Shown in pieces: positions 9,662 through 21,870 of a DNA stretch of 64,000 nucleotides. The DNA is from Ulota crispa (taxonomy: Eukaryota > Streptophyta > Bryopsida > Orthotrichales > Orthotrichaceae): the NCBI GenBank assembly GCA_963920765.1, contig OY987250.1, positions 1,736,001-1,800,000 on the forward strand. Direction: 5' to 3'. A program made the position numbers and the translations under genes. Under the pieces are notes generated by a model, which did not search any database, was not told the origin of the DNA, and was given only the letters and a program-made list of their open reading frames with translations. Position 1 is the first letter of the stretch. Each line of letters opens with the position of its first letter.

Positions 9662-12600
9662 ATGAGCATCGAACCTTTCCGGAGGTTAGTGAAGTTAGTG
9701 GCAAGGGCATTCTACGATGAGGAGATTCCTGCGAAAGGACCGAATCGAAGCAAATCGGATAAATCGGATAATAAGGGCATCGCTGTGGTTATTCTCGACG
9801 CGCTCACCAGGTCTGTGAGCTGGCACTTGAAACCCTAAGTTATGTGTAATTTGATTGACGCTTATGTTGCGAATCTGGTCGTAATTTTTTGTTGACGTAT
9901 TTTGGCAGACGGCAATGGGTGAAAGAAGAAGATTTGGCTAAAGTTCTACGGCTCCATCCTAAGCAGCTTAGACGCACTCTGCGAGTGCTTGAAGAGGAGA
10001 TGCTTGTCATTCGCGAGCACAGACGCGAGGTGCGAGCTAAATTTTTCTTTATATTGCTCCGATCTTAACATGAAAATTATATGTTGGCATTGGTGTGGAT
10101 GTAATATATGTTCTTCTATTATTGTTAAGACTTTTTAGCTCTTAGATGTGATCCTGATGCTTGATTTTTTTCGACTTCAGACAGTGAAAGGTGCCAAGGT
10201 GTACAATGCAGCTGTTGCGGCCGTCAGTGATGGTATGCCTGTCGAGAAAGAAGGCGAGGAGAAATTGAAAGTGCATACGCACTCGTATTGCTGTCTGGAT
10301 TATGCACAGGTTTGTTCTATTGTCTTGGTTTCTGCTGAATCATCAGAGGGCTTACAATTACATCTTCATTCTTTGATTCAAAGAATTATCAGCCATGCGT
10401 GCTATCATATGACTTTCTCTCGTAGAAGTGTCAGCTAGCACTGTGCAGGTTTCCCTCTCTACTGTAATGCATCACGTAAGGATCAAACATAGAGTCTGAG
10501 CTGGTTGGAGTAGAGCAGGTCTATGACATTGTCCGATACCGGATTCACCGAGCAAGGAAGAAAATAAAGGATGAGCTGGAGGACCGCAATGCCATTCAGG
10601 AATACATCTGCCCAAACCCTGCCTGTGGACGCAGGTCCTGTTAAAATAATCCCACACTTTCAAAGCGTGTAGTTTATCCTTTTGTTTTGCATGAAATTAG
10701 TTCTGTCTGACGCTAATCGTGAGTTATTTCTGAGCTGTGAAGCTTATTGAAATGGTTGTCGCATTTCTACTAGAAAGTTTCTTTTTTAGTAAAAATCAAG
10801 ACTCGAATCATCAATCTCTCCATTCGTTCGTATACGTAAATGGCCTGCCATCACGATTCTGATTCTTACGATGGTGTTCTTCTCAACTTTATAGCCGTTG
10901 ATTCACTGCTGTTACCTTTACGACCTATAGTTGTTTTTGAAGGCATTACAGCACTTTCACTCCTGCTGTCTCTGGAATCGAATTGCTCGTTGTTCATTAC
11001 TTGTTTGTTTGGATATATTGCAGATACTCAGCTCTTGATGCTACGCGTCTCATAAACCTTGTCACAGAGCTCTTTCACTGCGAAAATTGCGATTCAGAGC
11101 TTGTTGAGGAGAGCGACAAGTTTGCGGTCCCTGCTCCTGCAGACGTTGCAGACGGCGAGGATAATGCCCGTCGGCGGCGACGAGAGAAACTCAAAGATCT
11201 TCTGGAGAAATTGGATGTGAGATTTCAAACTCTTTTCTTTCTTGCGATGATTCATTTGAGGCTTCGCTTGTATAAGAAGTCGCGCTACCACATAATTTTG
11301 ATTTATTACTGAAGTGCGTAGCAAGCCAATCTGTTGTGGGCACATTTTGTAAAGTTGATTATCAATAATCAATGCTATATAATGAGAAATTGATCGCAGC
11401 TGTCTAAAATTCGGTTACAGATGTCTAGATTACTTTTGTGTCACGAGATAACTAAGGTGGGGAGATAAATAGAACTTGAAGCAAGACGAGACTGATGTAT
11501 TCATGGTTTTCTTTCTAACTTGAAAAGGATTCCATTGTTGTGTGTTTGTGCCGTAAAACTTAATTTTGGATTTTGGAGAGTTGATCAGAAGAGTGTCGCA
11601 GTGTCCGGATGTATTAATTTTTAAACAACATACCCAACCCTAGGGGCCTGGTGTTTGCAGAATCTTTCTTTGTTCAAGTGTACCACTTAGTTGTGATTGC
11701 CTAGGTAGGGATCCTGCAAGTCGATGCAATCCAAGTCAATGCAGGTCATTCATTGTACTTATTTGGAACATCAAATTCCTCCATGCTTGCTTGCCATGTG
11801 CACATAAGGGGTTTGAAGGATCGTTCGGTTCTTCCCAAGTCTACGATTAATTCCCTTTGTGGATTTTTCTTTATTGTGATTGGTCATGCATGCATGCTTG
11901 GCGTCTATGTTTGCTTCTTATACTTTGTGCAATTCTTAGGGCCGCCCACTGGGACCTAAAATGCTGTTTAAGGGTTAATCACCACAAGAGTAATTGTGTT
12001 TTTTTGTCACATTGTATGCTTTGGGGATTCCGTCAGCCCAGATGGCCAAGGTGGCCATACTATTGCGCATTTGTGCATGTTTCTCAGCTTTTTGAGGATT
12101 GGATTTTCTCTTCTGTGTTTTACATTTATGACAAAATGTTTTGGAACAGAAACAGCTGCAGCCTTTGCATGTACAGCTCCAACGTGTCAAAGACTTAACT
12201 CCACCAGATTTTGGGACACTTGTGCAATGGGAAAAGAGAGCAATTGGTTCGATCCGTGCTGGTGGCGAAAATAATGAAGATGCTGTCAAAGCTGCGCATG
12301 CTCAAGGCTTAACAGGAACTCCGATGCCATTCCTGGGAGAAACTAAGGTATTTCCAGCGTTCCAAGAGGTTGTATGTATGCTGTGACTGAACTGATCGGA
12401 GTCATTAAGATGTTAGGAATTTCTCCGGTAGTACGTTAAAATTCTACTGGCGTATGTCTTTCTTAGAAGTGATCTGTAGTTCAAGTTTCTACGGTTGCTC
12501 ATACTGACAATGCATATACAATCTGTTCTAATGTTGTTTGTGATTTGCTTGTAACAGGTGGAAGTTGCTTTAGCTGGCGATGTTAAAAAAGAAGAGAAGG

Positions 12601-13652
12601 ATGATACCATTGCAGGCCCAACAAAGGTACTTCCACCATGGATGATACGAGAGGGCATGCCCCTAAACTCTAAACAAAGAGGAGAAAGCATGGAAGAATA
12701 TAGGAATGGAGATACCAGTGGTTTTTCGAACTCGGATATCAAGCCTGCAGAAGAGGACAAAGAGGCCATGCAACGAAAACTCCAGGTTTCGAATCTGACT
12801 TTATACTATGCTCATCAGTACATCCTGATTATCTCCAACCCTCTAGGGTGAAAGATCAAATGCAAAAGGGAGTTTTTTTATCTCCCATTGGGTTGTAAAT
12901 TGAGTATCTAGGCTTCTCAGAGGGTATTCGTCAGTACACCGTTTATTTTACCTATTGCAATCATCCTGACACTGACGAACAACCCTTTTATGACACAGGA
13001 AGAATACCTTAGAGCATACTATGCAGCCATCCTTGAGTCTCAACAGAACGTTTCTCAAGCTGCTGCTGCAGCGGCAAGTATGGACCCAAGCATCGCAACA
13101 CAGAATCCAAGTGTTGTAGCAGTGGCGGAGAGCAGCGCAATGGCTGTTAAAAAGGAGGAGGGTGAAGAGGATGACGATGATGTGGAATGGGAAGATGCCC
13201 CTGCTGCAGGTATATATGCTGACATGCCTACTTCTGCTTTCTAGAAAACTAAATAACCTTGGATCTGCATGGTTGTGACGTAGCTCGTCCTAAGAATCTC
13301 CAAGCCCATCCAAAAGATGAATCTTCTGAACGTGCATTTCGTCCCGAGCCATTGAAAAGTTTGATAGTGTGTTGCGTTGGTTGGTCTTTTACGACCTGCA
13401 ACATGAGCGACAAATTACAATGTTCTTCGAGCATCTGAAAGTAGCTGACATATAGGTACAATAAAGTTCCTCACTCGTAGTAGAAATGAATGCAACTGAG
13501 CCTTTTTTACATGCTCTGATTTTGTCATTCTTGACGTCACAGATCTATCAAGGAACGAGAGTCTTGAAGGATCAGGAGCTTTGCCGATGGACGATCAAGG
13601 AGATGGTGCAGGTGAAGTGGATGATGACGATTTGGAATGGGAAGAAGGTTGA
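9662..13652 (+). CDS. TFIIEA: Transcription initiation factor TFIIE, alpha subunit
   Basis: Nine exons: 9662-9810, 9909-10029, 10181-10309, 10519-10634, 11024-11216, 12150-12347, 12558-12785, 12999-13209 and 13543-13652. All phases close, giving 484 residues. The start MSIEPFRRLVKLVARAFYD matches plant TFIIE alpha. Residues 1-130 form the winged-helix region, including RRQWVKEEDLAKVLRLHPKQLRRTLR and HTHSYCCLDYAQ. A zinc ribbon follows with C164, C169, C191 and C194; the first pair is spaced CPNPAC (four residues between) instead of the usual CxxC. DGEDNARRRRREKLKDLLEKLD is next, then TPMPFLGETKVEV and VLPPWMIREGM. The acidic tail carries two VEWED/LEWEE blocks and ends EEG. In the family, TFIIE joins the RNA polymerase II pre-initiation complex and recruits and regulates TFIIH. 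The gene is divergent from COM1 across a short shared promoter. Confidence 0.95.
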
Positions 13653-14735
13653 AGTGTTATTTGCCTGCGCCACTACAGTAATGCCAAACATCATGTTTTT
13701 GGCTTTCCTCCCTAAAATTGCTTTGTAAGACCAAACTTCCCAAGATTTGGAATTAAGCGTTACTGTAGTGTGGCAGCATGTGAATGGCAGTTTAGATACA
13801 TATGAATGTGTTGAAATTTTCTTCATTGGCTACAATACAAGTATTGGCAATGATGAAGCAACTGGCTGTCGCTCGTCAACAGTACAAAACATTGATTGGG
13901 AGGTTTTGTTGAGTTGAAATTTACGTAGTAGGTCAAGAGTTACTGTCTCATCAACATCCCTGCTTCGAACAGCTTTAAGCTTTTTTAGCTTTTATTGGTT
14001 TAATCGGTTTAGAAGTTTCTTAACCGTTGAGATTTCTGTCTTTGAAGGTATAAACGTGCAGCTGAACTTCCAATTGAATATAGAATCGAACCCGAGTGTA
14101 TGTGCAGGATATCTCTTATTTAGACTAACCTTCAAACCTTCTTTGTTTTTCTAAATGACCTAGCCAAATTTTTGTGGTCTTCCAAATATCAATTTTACTT
14201 CTGCAGTTAGGAAATTTAATAGGAAATTTATATAAAAGATAGCTCTATCTTGCACACATATATCATGTAATTTATAGCCAGCCTGTACAATGCCTGAAAT
14301 TATTTTTATAGTTACCCAAAATGACCATAGGGCATAGTATGTACGGCAACTGGCATTTGCTGCCAATAAGAAGTGTTAATTTGGATCTCAAGTAGCTCAC
14401 TAGAACCGCTTTGATCTATTCTCCAACTTCTTTGTTGATCTCAAATGTATATGTAGTAAAGGTGTGAATCTATTCTAAATACAAGAAAAATAACTCATAT
14501 TGTATTGGTTATAGCGGCACACTCAAACATTTAGGGATTAACTTGTGAAAGTGCCAACGTCCACTTATGTAGATGATGAATGCTTTCAAATGAAATGGAT
14601 GAAGTACATCCAAGCATCTATTTCTTCAACTATGTGATTGCTTTATGATTTACAACTCATGGCATGATCCAAAATGATTTTATTTTTCATGAACACGTAT
14701 AATATTACTTCAGTATTCATGTATTGAAGGAACCA
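13653..14735. other. 3' flank of TFIIE alpha, then AT-rich spacer
   Basis: The first few hundred bases are likely 3' untranslated region. After that the sequence becomes AT-rich with no coding signal or repeat family that I could assign. Confidence 0.5.
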
Positions 14736-14739
14736 TTAA

Positions 14740-15583
14740 CCCCCAAAGGACTTGATCCATTTTGAAATGGTCAAACTTCATGTCTAAGCTCAATTTTGTC
14801 TTATAAAGTGTGTTCAAACAACAATTTTATATTGCTTGAAACTATGAATGATATATCGTTGCAAGAAATTTCAATTTGTTTCATCAAAAATTGTAATTGT
14901 TATCATTTTTTTTTCAAAAAATGAACATAAATAAGTTAAAATAGCATAAAAAATCCAAAATTACTTGAATTTTTTTCAAGAGGTACAAGCAACATTAAAG
15001 ACTAGTGTGAAAAAATTTCAATTGGTTATTTTATTTTTTACACCCAAAATAGTCACAACAAAGAATTTAAAGTCAAATTTGACTATCAAACCAAGTTTAT
15101 CCTTATATTTAATTAATTTATAAAATTTTCATATTTTTGCTAGAATAAAAATTCATTTTCTAATTGCATATTTTTTTATTTTGATAAATTTGATGAAAAC
15201 TTTGAATTTTTGTAAATTTTTAAAACTAAATGTGGAAACAAAATAATACCAATTAGAATACATATTTTAAAAAATCTATTATTTTTACCATAAATGAGTG
15301 GTAGAAGGAGAAACATAGTTTTGTAGTTTAAGTTTAAAATGCATAGAAAATATGAATGAAAAACACACCATATTGTGTTATTTGGATTCTAACACTTGGA
15401 GCTCTCAATAGAAATAACTCTTTCAAATTTTGACATTTTTTGAAAAAGTTAAATGGAATAGGCAAAAACATGTCAAGCTTCATTTTATTAGTTTGAACCA
15501 CGTACCAAAAATAGATATTTAGAAAGTTACAATCAGGGTTGACCAAGGCGCATCCAAAAAGTGGATGCGCGGACCTTTAAGGG
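14740..15583. mobile_element. TTAA-flanked element P1 (piggyBac-like non-autonomous)
   Basis: The left end is TTAA then CCCCCAAAGGAC at 14736; the right end reads GTCC-type sequence into CCTTTAAGGG then TTAA at 15584-15587. TTAA duplications with CCC-starting inverted repeats are the piggyBac pattern. The interior of about 844 bp is AT-rich and non-coding. It abuts the next TTAA element (P2) almost directly. Confidence 0.5.
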
Positions 15584-15594
15584 TTAACCCTTAA

Positions 15595-16498
15595 CCCTTT
15601 AAGGACCATGCGACCATATTTTGGTTGCTTGGAGTGGTTTTTGGCATGTAGGTTGAAATCGCTCAATAATTTGGAATTTGGTCTTGAAGTACGCATGTGA
15701 TCACAAGAATTTTGTATCCATCTAAAAAGTTACAATGCAATTGGGTATGTGAGTTGACAAATAATGATGTTTATACGGCATGGCTTCAAAACACGTATCC
15801 AATTTTTGTCAAAGATGGATCAAAGCAACAACACCATACATTAAGTATGCAAGAAGAATGTCAAATTTCAATTGCACAATTCTAAAAAAATTCAAATTGC
15901 TTAAAAAATACACTTGTATTGTTTTCATATAAGGTAGTAGTATAATTGTAGTATTTGAAGATCTACTAAAGTATTGTTGTCATTTTGGCTTTAAAATTTG
16001 TCATCCTACATTTAAAGCTAATTCTTGATTGTTTTCACCTATTGGATTTTCCAAAATTATTATCCAATTTCTTGTAGAACCATTTTAGGGTAGCAAAGAA
16101 AATGGGTTTTTTGACCCTTTTTGTCCACTTAGCTACACCTTGTGATTGCTGTTTTTGTCTATTTTGTGTGAATCTAGTCTTATTGTAAAGGTGGGAAACC
16201 CTGCTTTCTAGAAATGTAAGGCTCTTTTCAATCAAAGCTTGCATGAAGAGTTAACATTCAAAACTACACAAGCATGAAACACTAAAGATTTTTTGCATAC
16301 AGCTCACTCAATCATTATAATGTTTCACCTCCAACGGTAATCTAGCTAAAATTTGGTGCTTCACAATAAACAAGGTTTATTTCCCATTTGTACAGTTGGA
16401 TTACTAAAAATGGGTCCATATTTGAGTCAATTCCAAATCTAAGCTTACAACCCCTGTTTTCAGTGGATTTTGTGAAAATGGGTGTGGTTGTTAAAGGG
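15595..16498. mobile_element. TTAA-flanked element P2 (piggyBac-like non-autonomous)
   Basis: It runs from TTAA at 15591 followed by CCCTTTAAGGACC to GTTAAAGGG followed by TTAA at 16499-16502. The inverted repeats match well only for the outer bases (CCCTTTAA). It is about 900 bp with no open frame of note. The neighbouring TTAACCC motifs of P1 and P2 are only 7 bp apart, so a nested or tandem insertion is possible. Confidence 0.45.
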
Positions 16499-16684
16499 TT
16501 AAGCATGGATGCAAACATTTTTTATTCAATGGATGACAAAAAATACACTTTGTACAATAAAAAAAAGCTGTTTTCCTTCTTCTTTTTAGAAAGGTGATCG
16601 TGGAGATATGGTTCATCATGGAAGGCAAAATACAATCTCATTGAATGCACTTATGTTTTTTAGTAGCCTAAGAGCATCCGCTGT

Positions 16685-16834
16685 CACTACAAGAAATTGT
16701 GTCCTAATTGACATGTCCAAATTGTTAAAACATGTCCAAAATGAGATTTTTTTGTCAAATTGGACAATTTCTGTAGATTTGGCCATATTGATTTGGACAT
16801 ATTTTTGTCATTTTGGACTTTTTGCCTTGTAGTG
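16685..16834. mobile_element. 150-bp CACTA-type MITE (CACTACAAG ends)
   Basis: It starts CACTACAAGAAATTG and ends CTTGTAGTG, flanked by TGT at 16682-16684 and 16835-16837. CACTA ends with a 3-bp duplication are diagnostic of the CACTA (CMC/EnSpm) superfamily. The interior repeats TGTCCAAATTG-like words. It has no coding capacity. Confidence 0.85.
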
Positions 16835-17318
16835 TGTGCACCCGGCATAAAAGCTGTCATCTAAATCCTGATCTATTAATAGCATATAGCTAATCACACA
16901 AAAATTATACAATTTGAAGAGCATGAAAATTTTCATTCTGAAAGTGCAATAAAATTTTGGTTTGGACATTGCATGATTTAGATATTTCACATCAAATGTT
17001 AGCTAACTTCCAAAAAACTTGGAGGCCCCTCCAAATCAAGCCTAAATAAGGAAATTTTAGTAAAGGGGTCGGCACATTTGTTGACCTCTTTACTAAAATT
17101 TCCTTATTTAGGCTTGATTTGGAGGGGCCTCCAAGTTTGTTGGAAGTTAGCTAACATTTGATGTGAAATATCTAAATCATGCAATGTCCAAACCAAAATT
17201 TTATTGCACTTTTAGAATGAAAATTTTCATGCTCTTCAAATTGTATAATTTTTGTGTGATTAGCTGTATGCTATTAATAAATCAGGATTTAGATGGCAGC
17301 TTTTATGCCAGGTGCACA

Positions 17319-17500
17319 CACTAGAAGAAAAACAAGGATAAACAACTCTACAAATCATAATGACTAGGTCACCAGAACTGCCTTGCAATTGCACAACAAC
17401 TGCACGACTAGATTGTAGTTGTGCAAATGATGTGGAGTTGTTGTGCAGTTGCAAGGTAGTTCTGGTGACCTAGTTGTTTATCTTTGTTTTTCTTCTAGTG
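17319..17500. mobile_element. 182-bp CACTA-type MITE (CACTAGAAG ends)
   Basis: The terminal inverted repeats start CACTAGAAGAAAAACAAGGA, and the 3-bp target duplication is ACA (17316-17318 and 17501-17503). Almost the whole element is a palindrome, including GTTGTGCAGTTGCAAGG words. A second copy is at 62054-62310. It is distinct in sequence from the MITE in the opposite arm of the host foldback. Confidence 0.85.
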
Positions 17501-17511
17501 ACAGCGGATGC

Positions 17512-18277
17512 CGTAACTATGAGATTAGCAAACATTGCGATAGGTCCCATGCTGTCTTTTTTGCAATTCTCATGAAGATAGCATGTAATAGTGACTTATG
17601 CAACTTTCAAAAATAGTATAAAATTGTGTGCACACTTGCCACTCCATTGTAACGCTACTAACTTGACATTTACAAGTTAATGTCCTCTTACATGGCATTT
17701 TCTATGCCTCTTAATTGAAAATAGCATAGCAATTTTTTTTATGTGTTATTAATAAAACATTAACAACTAATTCGACTCTTACATTTTAAAGTAATCTCTC
17801 AATGACTATGGTAATCTCCTAAGGCTCACTCTTGTACAAATCAACCCATAAACGCCCCATTTAGGCAATATCAAAAGACAAATCTTTGTTCAACATGTTC
17901 TAGAATTTACACTTGGACGAATTTCATCAATAAAAAAATTTAGGTGTTTGAAAAAAGTTGTTAATTCTCATATTATGTTGAAGCCGACAAAACTTTTATA
18001 TGATTTACATGGTACGTACACATTTGAATTTCTTTGTATGTATATATTAGATAGATTTTGCGAGTTGTATATGTTCTTAAACATGTTTGTGTTTGGATTC
18101 ATCTAGAAAAGATGTTTAGAGTTTGCAAATTTGTGAGCGTCATTGAATTAAAATCTACAAAACATACAATGAGTTTCAAACTATTTTAAAGATTTAATGT
18201 TAGTTAATATTGATCCACAAAGTCTGCTTTGCTTCAAACGTACAAATCCAGAAAGAACGGTTGCCTCCGTCCTTCAA
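17512..18277. other. AT-rich spacer, nothing recognised
   Basis: This stretch is AT-rich and non-coding, between the foldback and the next TTAA element. I found no open frame with family features and no clear inverted-repeat ends. Confidence 0.4.
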
Positions 18278-19198
18278 CCCCTAAATGTCCAAGGCACCAG
18301 ATTCTGGTGTCCAAAAAAAATCAGGCAATTTTGAAACTTTATTGAAGTTACATATTTTATTTTTTTGAGATTTGTTTTTTTGGAAATGTTGCGAGTTGAA
18401 GTTAGTTTCACCATTCAAATTCAACTTCCTCCATATCTTATTCCATTTGCTTTTAGTGGAAGGTTAACTACAAGCATACATTTTCTATTGTGAATAGTGT
18501 TGTGAATAGTGCCATGAATAGTGTAGTGAATAGCGTCACAGACCTATGAGAAGTTGCCACATTGAAAAAACAAGCATCAAGTTGAGCAAAAGGTGAAGAT
18601 TTTCCTTGGGCACTCCCTTGGGCAATAAGAGCCTTTTTATTGAAATTTTGACATCTAACAAAATCTTAAAGTGCTTTTGGACTAATTTCACTTGGAATGT
18701 CTTTGTTGTAGAAAATATAATCCTTTCACCATTGACTTTTCTTTCATTCATAATGATTTTTGGTCAATAATTGAAGTTGAATCTTTTTTTGTACTAGACG
18801 GTTGCATTTTGACAGTTGCGTTGCAAGCTCATTTGTGAAATTGTGATCATGGATTTAGAAGAGGGGCCATTGGTTTTGAAGTAACAACAATAAACACTAA
18901 AGCATCCTAAGTGGTTGTCTCCCAATTTTGTATCCAAAAGTTGCCAATTTTCATTAGAAGTTTTGGGCAGCTCAAAAAAGCAAAAAATTCCATACTCATC
19001 ATCATTCAATCACAAATATCTTGAAATTTGTGCGGCCATTTTGGATCCTTTTTGGGTAGTGCCATCTAGAAACCTTGAAGTTCAAGATTCAACGGTGACA
19101 ATTTTGTTTTGATGTTTAATAATGATTTTACAAGGACAATTTAAAAACTTCAAAACTACCTTCCAAAAACAAGAAAAACACCCTTGGGCATTTAGGGG
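18278..19198. mobile_element. TTAA-flanked element P3 (piggyBac-like non-autonomous)
   Basis: The left end is CCCCTAAATGTCCAAGG, preceded by TCAA (probably a mutated TTAA). The right end is CCTTGGGCATTTAGGGG followed by TTAA at 19199-19202. Sixteen of the first 17 bases of the inverted repeats match. The 921-bp interior is non-coding and includes a 12-bp tandem repeat at 18491-18538. Confidence 0.65.
18491..18538. repeat. 12-bp tandem repeat, four copies
   Basis: The unit GTGAATAGTGTT and close variants occur four times in a row inside TTAA element P3. Confidence 0.7.
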
Positions 19199-19247
19199 TT
19201 AAAGCTTTGAAATCCTTTTGTTGTCAAAGAAAAAAAAGTTACAAAAT

Positions 19248-19648
19248 TGACACCTTTAACTAGTTATGTACTATTCTAGGAGTTATGGACTTTTGTGCCC
19301 CTAACTTTGGAGATTTTCATTTAATATTTCACAAATTTTCCCCAAAATTATGCATTTTTTTAAATTTATACATTTTTTAATGATTTGTAAGTATCTCCCA
19401 TCGTTTGGCAAGTGTATCCCAATGCTTGGCAAGTATCTCCCATCGTTTAGCAAGTATCTCCCAACATTTGGCAAGTATCTCCCAATGCTTGGCAAATATC
19501 TCCTTATGTTTTGCAAGTATCTCCCAACATTTAGCAAGTATGTCTTAATAATTTGCACATACTTTCTAATATTTTGCATACTAAATTGAGTTATAGGTTT
19601 TTAGTTGTGGATTTTAATTAACTAGCATATAGTTAAATGTGGGATAAA
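19248..19648. mobile_element. MITE family G member carrying an expanded 21-bp repeat
   Basis: The ends resemble those of family G in the ABCG introns (CACCTTTAACTAGTTATG at the left; the complement of ATCCCACATTTAACTA at the right). The middle, 19385-19580, is a tandem array of a 21-bp unit near CAAGTATCTCCCAACATTTGG. Single related words (GCAAAACATTGGGAGATAT) are present in the other family members. Confidence 0.6.
19385..19580. repeat. 21-bp minisatellite, about nine copies
   Basis: The unit is close to CAAGTATCTCCCAACATTTGG, with substitutions that grow toward the right end. Because 21 is a multiple of three, both strands read open as short repetitive peptides; these are not genes. Confidence 0.8.
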
Positions 19649-20063
19649 TCTAACAAGGAAAAAAATAAAAATAAATTGGGGTAGTTCCATTGACTCCATG
19701 ACATACACAAATGTATGTTGGTTGTAAAGTTGACATAACCCTCGGTACCTTCACCGGCCACAATCTCTCAGCTTAGTCAAAGCAGGTGAAGCTCAGAGAG
19801 TCAGAACCCAAAAAAATCAAATACAATCAAAAACACCAAACTTCAAACCGGATAGAGTCGTTGTGAGTAATTGTGAAATCAGGAACGTGGCAACAACTTT
19901 GGTGCTAAGGTGGCCAATGTCAAAATGATGTAAAATAATGGCAAAAATAATTTCCAAATAAAAAAACACAGTTTGCACATAAATCCCCCAAAAATACGTG
20001 ATTATTATACTCTGCAAAATTACTGAGCATTAGTTCCTATCAGCAAAGTTTGAACATTTTTAA

Positions 20064-20998
20064 CCCCTAAAGGCCTAAGCTAAGTTTTTCATCAAAACTG
20101 CTCCAAAACTGTCATTTCTAGTACAAGTATCCAATTTTAGGAAAAAATCATTTTTGGATACATGTAACCATAAGATCTTGTAGTATAATTGTATCAAGAG
20201 TTGTGGAAAAAAATTCAGAAATTTATACCATGTAGGTTGTAAGATATTTGACTTTGAACTAACAAAAAGTCATTTTTTGTCTTTGCAAAAATCCAGGCAG
20301 CTGCACTTCTCAAGGTCATATTTGTATGAAAAAAGTTTCAACATGGTTGTAATTTTTTGGATTCATTCTTCAGGGTAAGTTAGGTATACACTTGAAAATT
20401 TTCAAATCATTTGGAATTGTACAACACATAGGAAAAAAATAGTAAGTAAAAAGAAGTAAAGAATGATTCAAAACCCTATATTGTTAAGAATTTAATTATG
20501 AAATTTTATATGTCAATCCCAATGGTTGTAATGTGGTAGTAAACAATCTACATCTTTTGGTTTTGTCTTTTTTCCAAACTATTAAAAATTGAATCAAACA
20601 TAGGGCTTAAAAGTTTTTTTTAGAGTAGGGAATCCATAACTACCCGCTAATAGAATCTCCTCATAACTTTCATCTCATTGATCAAAATGGAATGATTCAA
20701 CGCTTCCCAAGTATGTATAAATGTAAAGAATCAATTTCAAAAAATTAAAATTAAAAAAATGTAATTTTTGAAAAAGTTTTTTGAGCTACCTGGGCTGCCT
20801 TCCAACAAAGAAACAACACATCATGCAATAACTTTTGAACCATGTAGTCAAAAGTTATGAAAATTGTTGGGCCTTAAAGTTACTCCTTGGACACATCATA
20901 TGTGAAAATTTCAAAATAAAATAAAATGAAATCCCCATTGGTAGTGAGCTGCCCAAAATTGCTATGTTGCCAAATAAGGGTGTTTAGGCCTTTAGGGG
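20064..20998. mobile_element. TTAA-flanked element P4 (piggyBac-like non-autonomous)
   Basis: TTAA precedes CCCCTAAAGGCCTAAGC at the left; GGCCTTTAGGGG then TTAA (20999-21002) closes the right. The inverted repeats match over the first 15 bases. The element is 935 bp and non-coding. Its right 220 bp or so (from about 20790, including CAATAACTTTTGAACCATG and TTGGACACATCAT) is shared with element P5. Confidence 0.75.
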
Positions 20999-21002
20999 TT
21001 AA

Positions 21003-21870
21003 CCTCTCAATACAACAAGGGACAAAACTTCATCTTTATCTAATCCTAGGCGGGGCAATTAAAAGGCAGCTCATTTCTTTTTTAGCAATATATTGCCAGA
21101 CTAGCGACAGATTTGAAAAATTTGGACCAATGGTGGCCAATCCCTCCATTTATTACCCAATGCATTGTGGACACTAAAAATCTGACAAAAACCAGTGACA
21201 CCAAACAAAATGCCTAAATTAAAGGGTAAAATTACTATTTTAGATCAGCGATTATTTAGAAATTTATTTAAAACTCAATTTTTGCACTTTTTATGAAACT
21301 TTAGAAGTAATGCAAGAAAGCATGGTATCCAAAATCAATCAGTTTTGAGTTGTTTGTATAAATGAAATAAGAAAGCCAATTACAGGCATCTTCTTGTATG
21401 CCAGAAACCATTTTGAAGTGCTTGAATCTACATAGATAGAGTGAATTTTTTTTGCAACCACTTAGTTGGATCAATTATAGAAACTCAATCCATACTTCTT
21501 GGAAACAATCTATATTTCATCCCAATCCTTCTTGTACTACCACAAAGAATTAGGAATGATTCACACTGTTCCCCAAATCCCCATCTTTGCAAGTCCCTCC
21601 TCAACTTGACATCCTAGCCTATATTGGGTTATTAAGGGCAAAAGGAGTATTAGAAAAAGTCATGTGTATTTTGTGCAAAACTCATGGGGGACTCGAGCTA
21701 AAAGTTGGGTTTAGCACAAAAAAAAAGCCAATTCAAACCTTGAGTGAAGTCTCTTCTCCTTTGGTGCCAAATCTCCCAAATAGTATTGCCATGTAAACAA
21801 AATGCAATGAATTGAGACAATGTAGGACTTGAGACGTAATGTGAAAATACCAAATCCCAATTTTTGGCTT
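21003..21870. other. AT-rich spacer, nothing recognised
   Basis: This is non-coding sequence between element P4 and a family B MITE. I identified no repeat ends or gene. Confidence 0.4.

Larger units (their letters stand above)
16674..17511. mobile_element. Large foldback element with two MITEs inserted in mirror positions
   Basis: Two arms of about 230 bp, roughly 16838-17070 and 17085-17316, are inverted copies with only a handful of mismatches. The centre lies near 17078. The arms continue outward through GTGCACC and the 11-mer GCATCCGCTGT at both ends. Each arm is interrupted by a different CACTA-type MITE (16685-16834 and 17319-17500) after the same TGT of this terminal sequence. The foldback core is shared with the element at 44909-45352. 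No convincing target duplication was found for the outer element, so its superfamily is unassigned. Confidence 0.75.

Noticed and set aside
11960-11980. TTTAAGGGTTAA in a TFIIE alpha intron
   Set aside because: It resembles the right end of a TTAA element but has no left end.
19350-19589. Open frames on both strands reading short repeated peptides
   Set aside because: They are produced by a 21-bp tandem repeat, a multiple of three, not by coding constraint.
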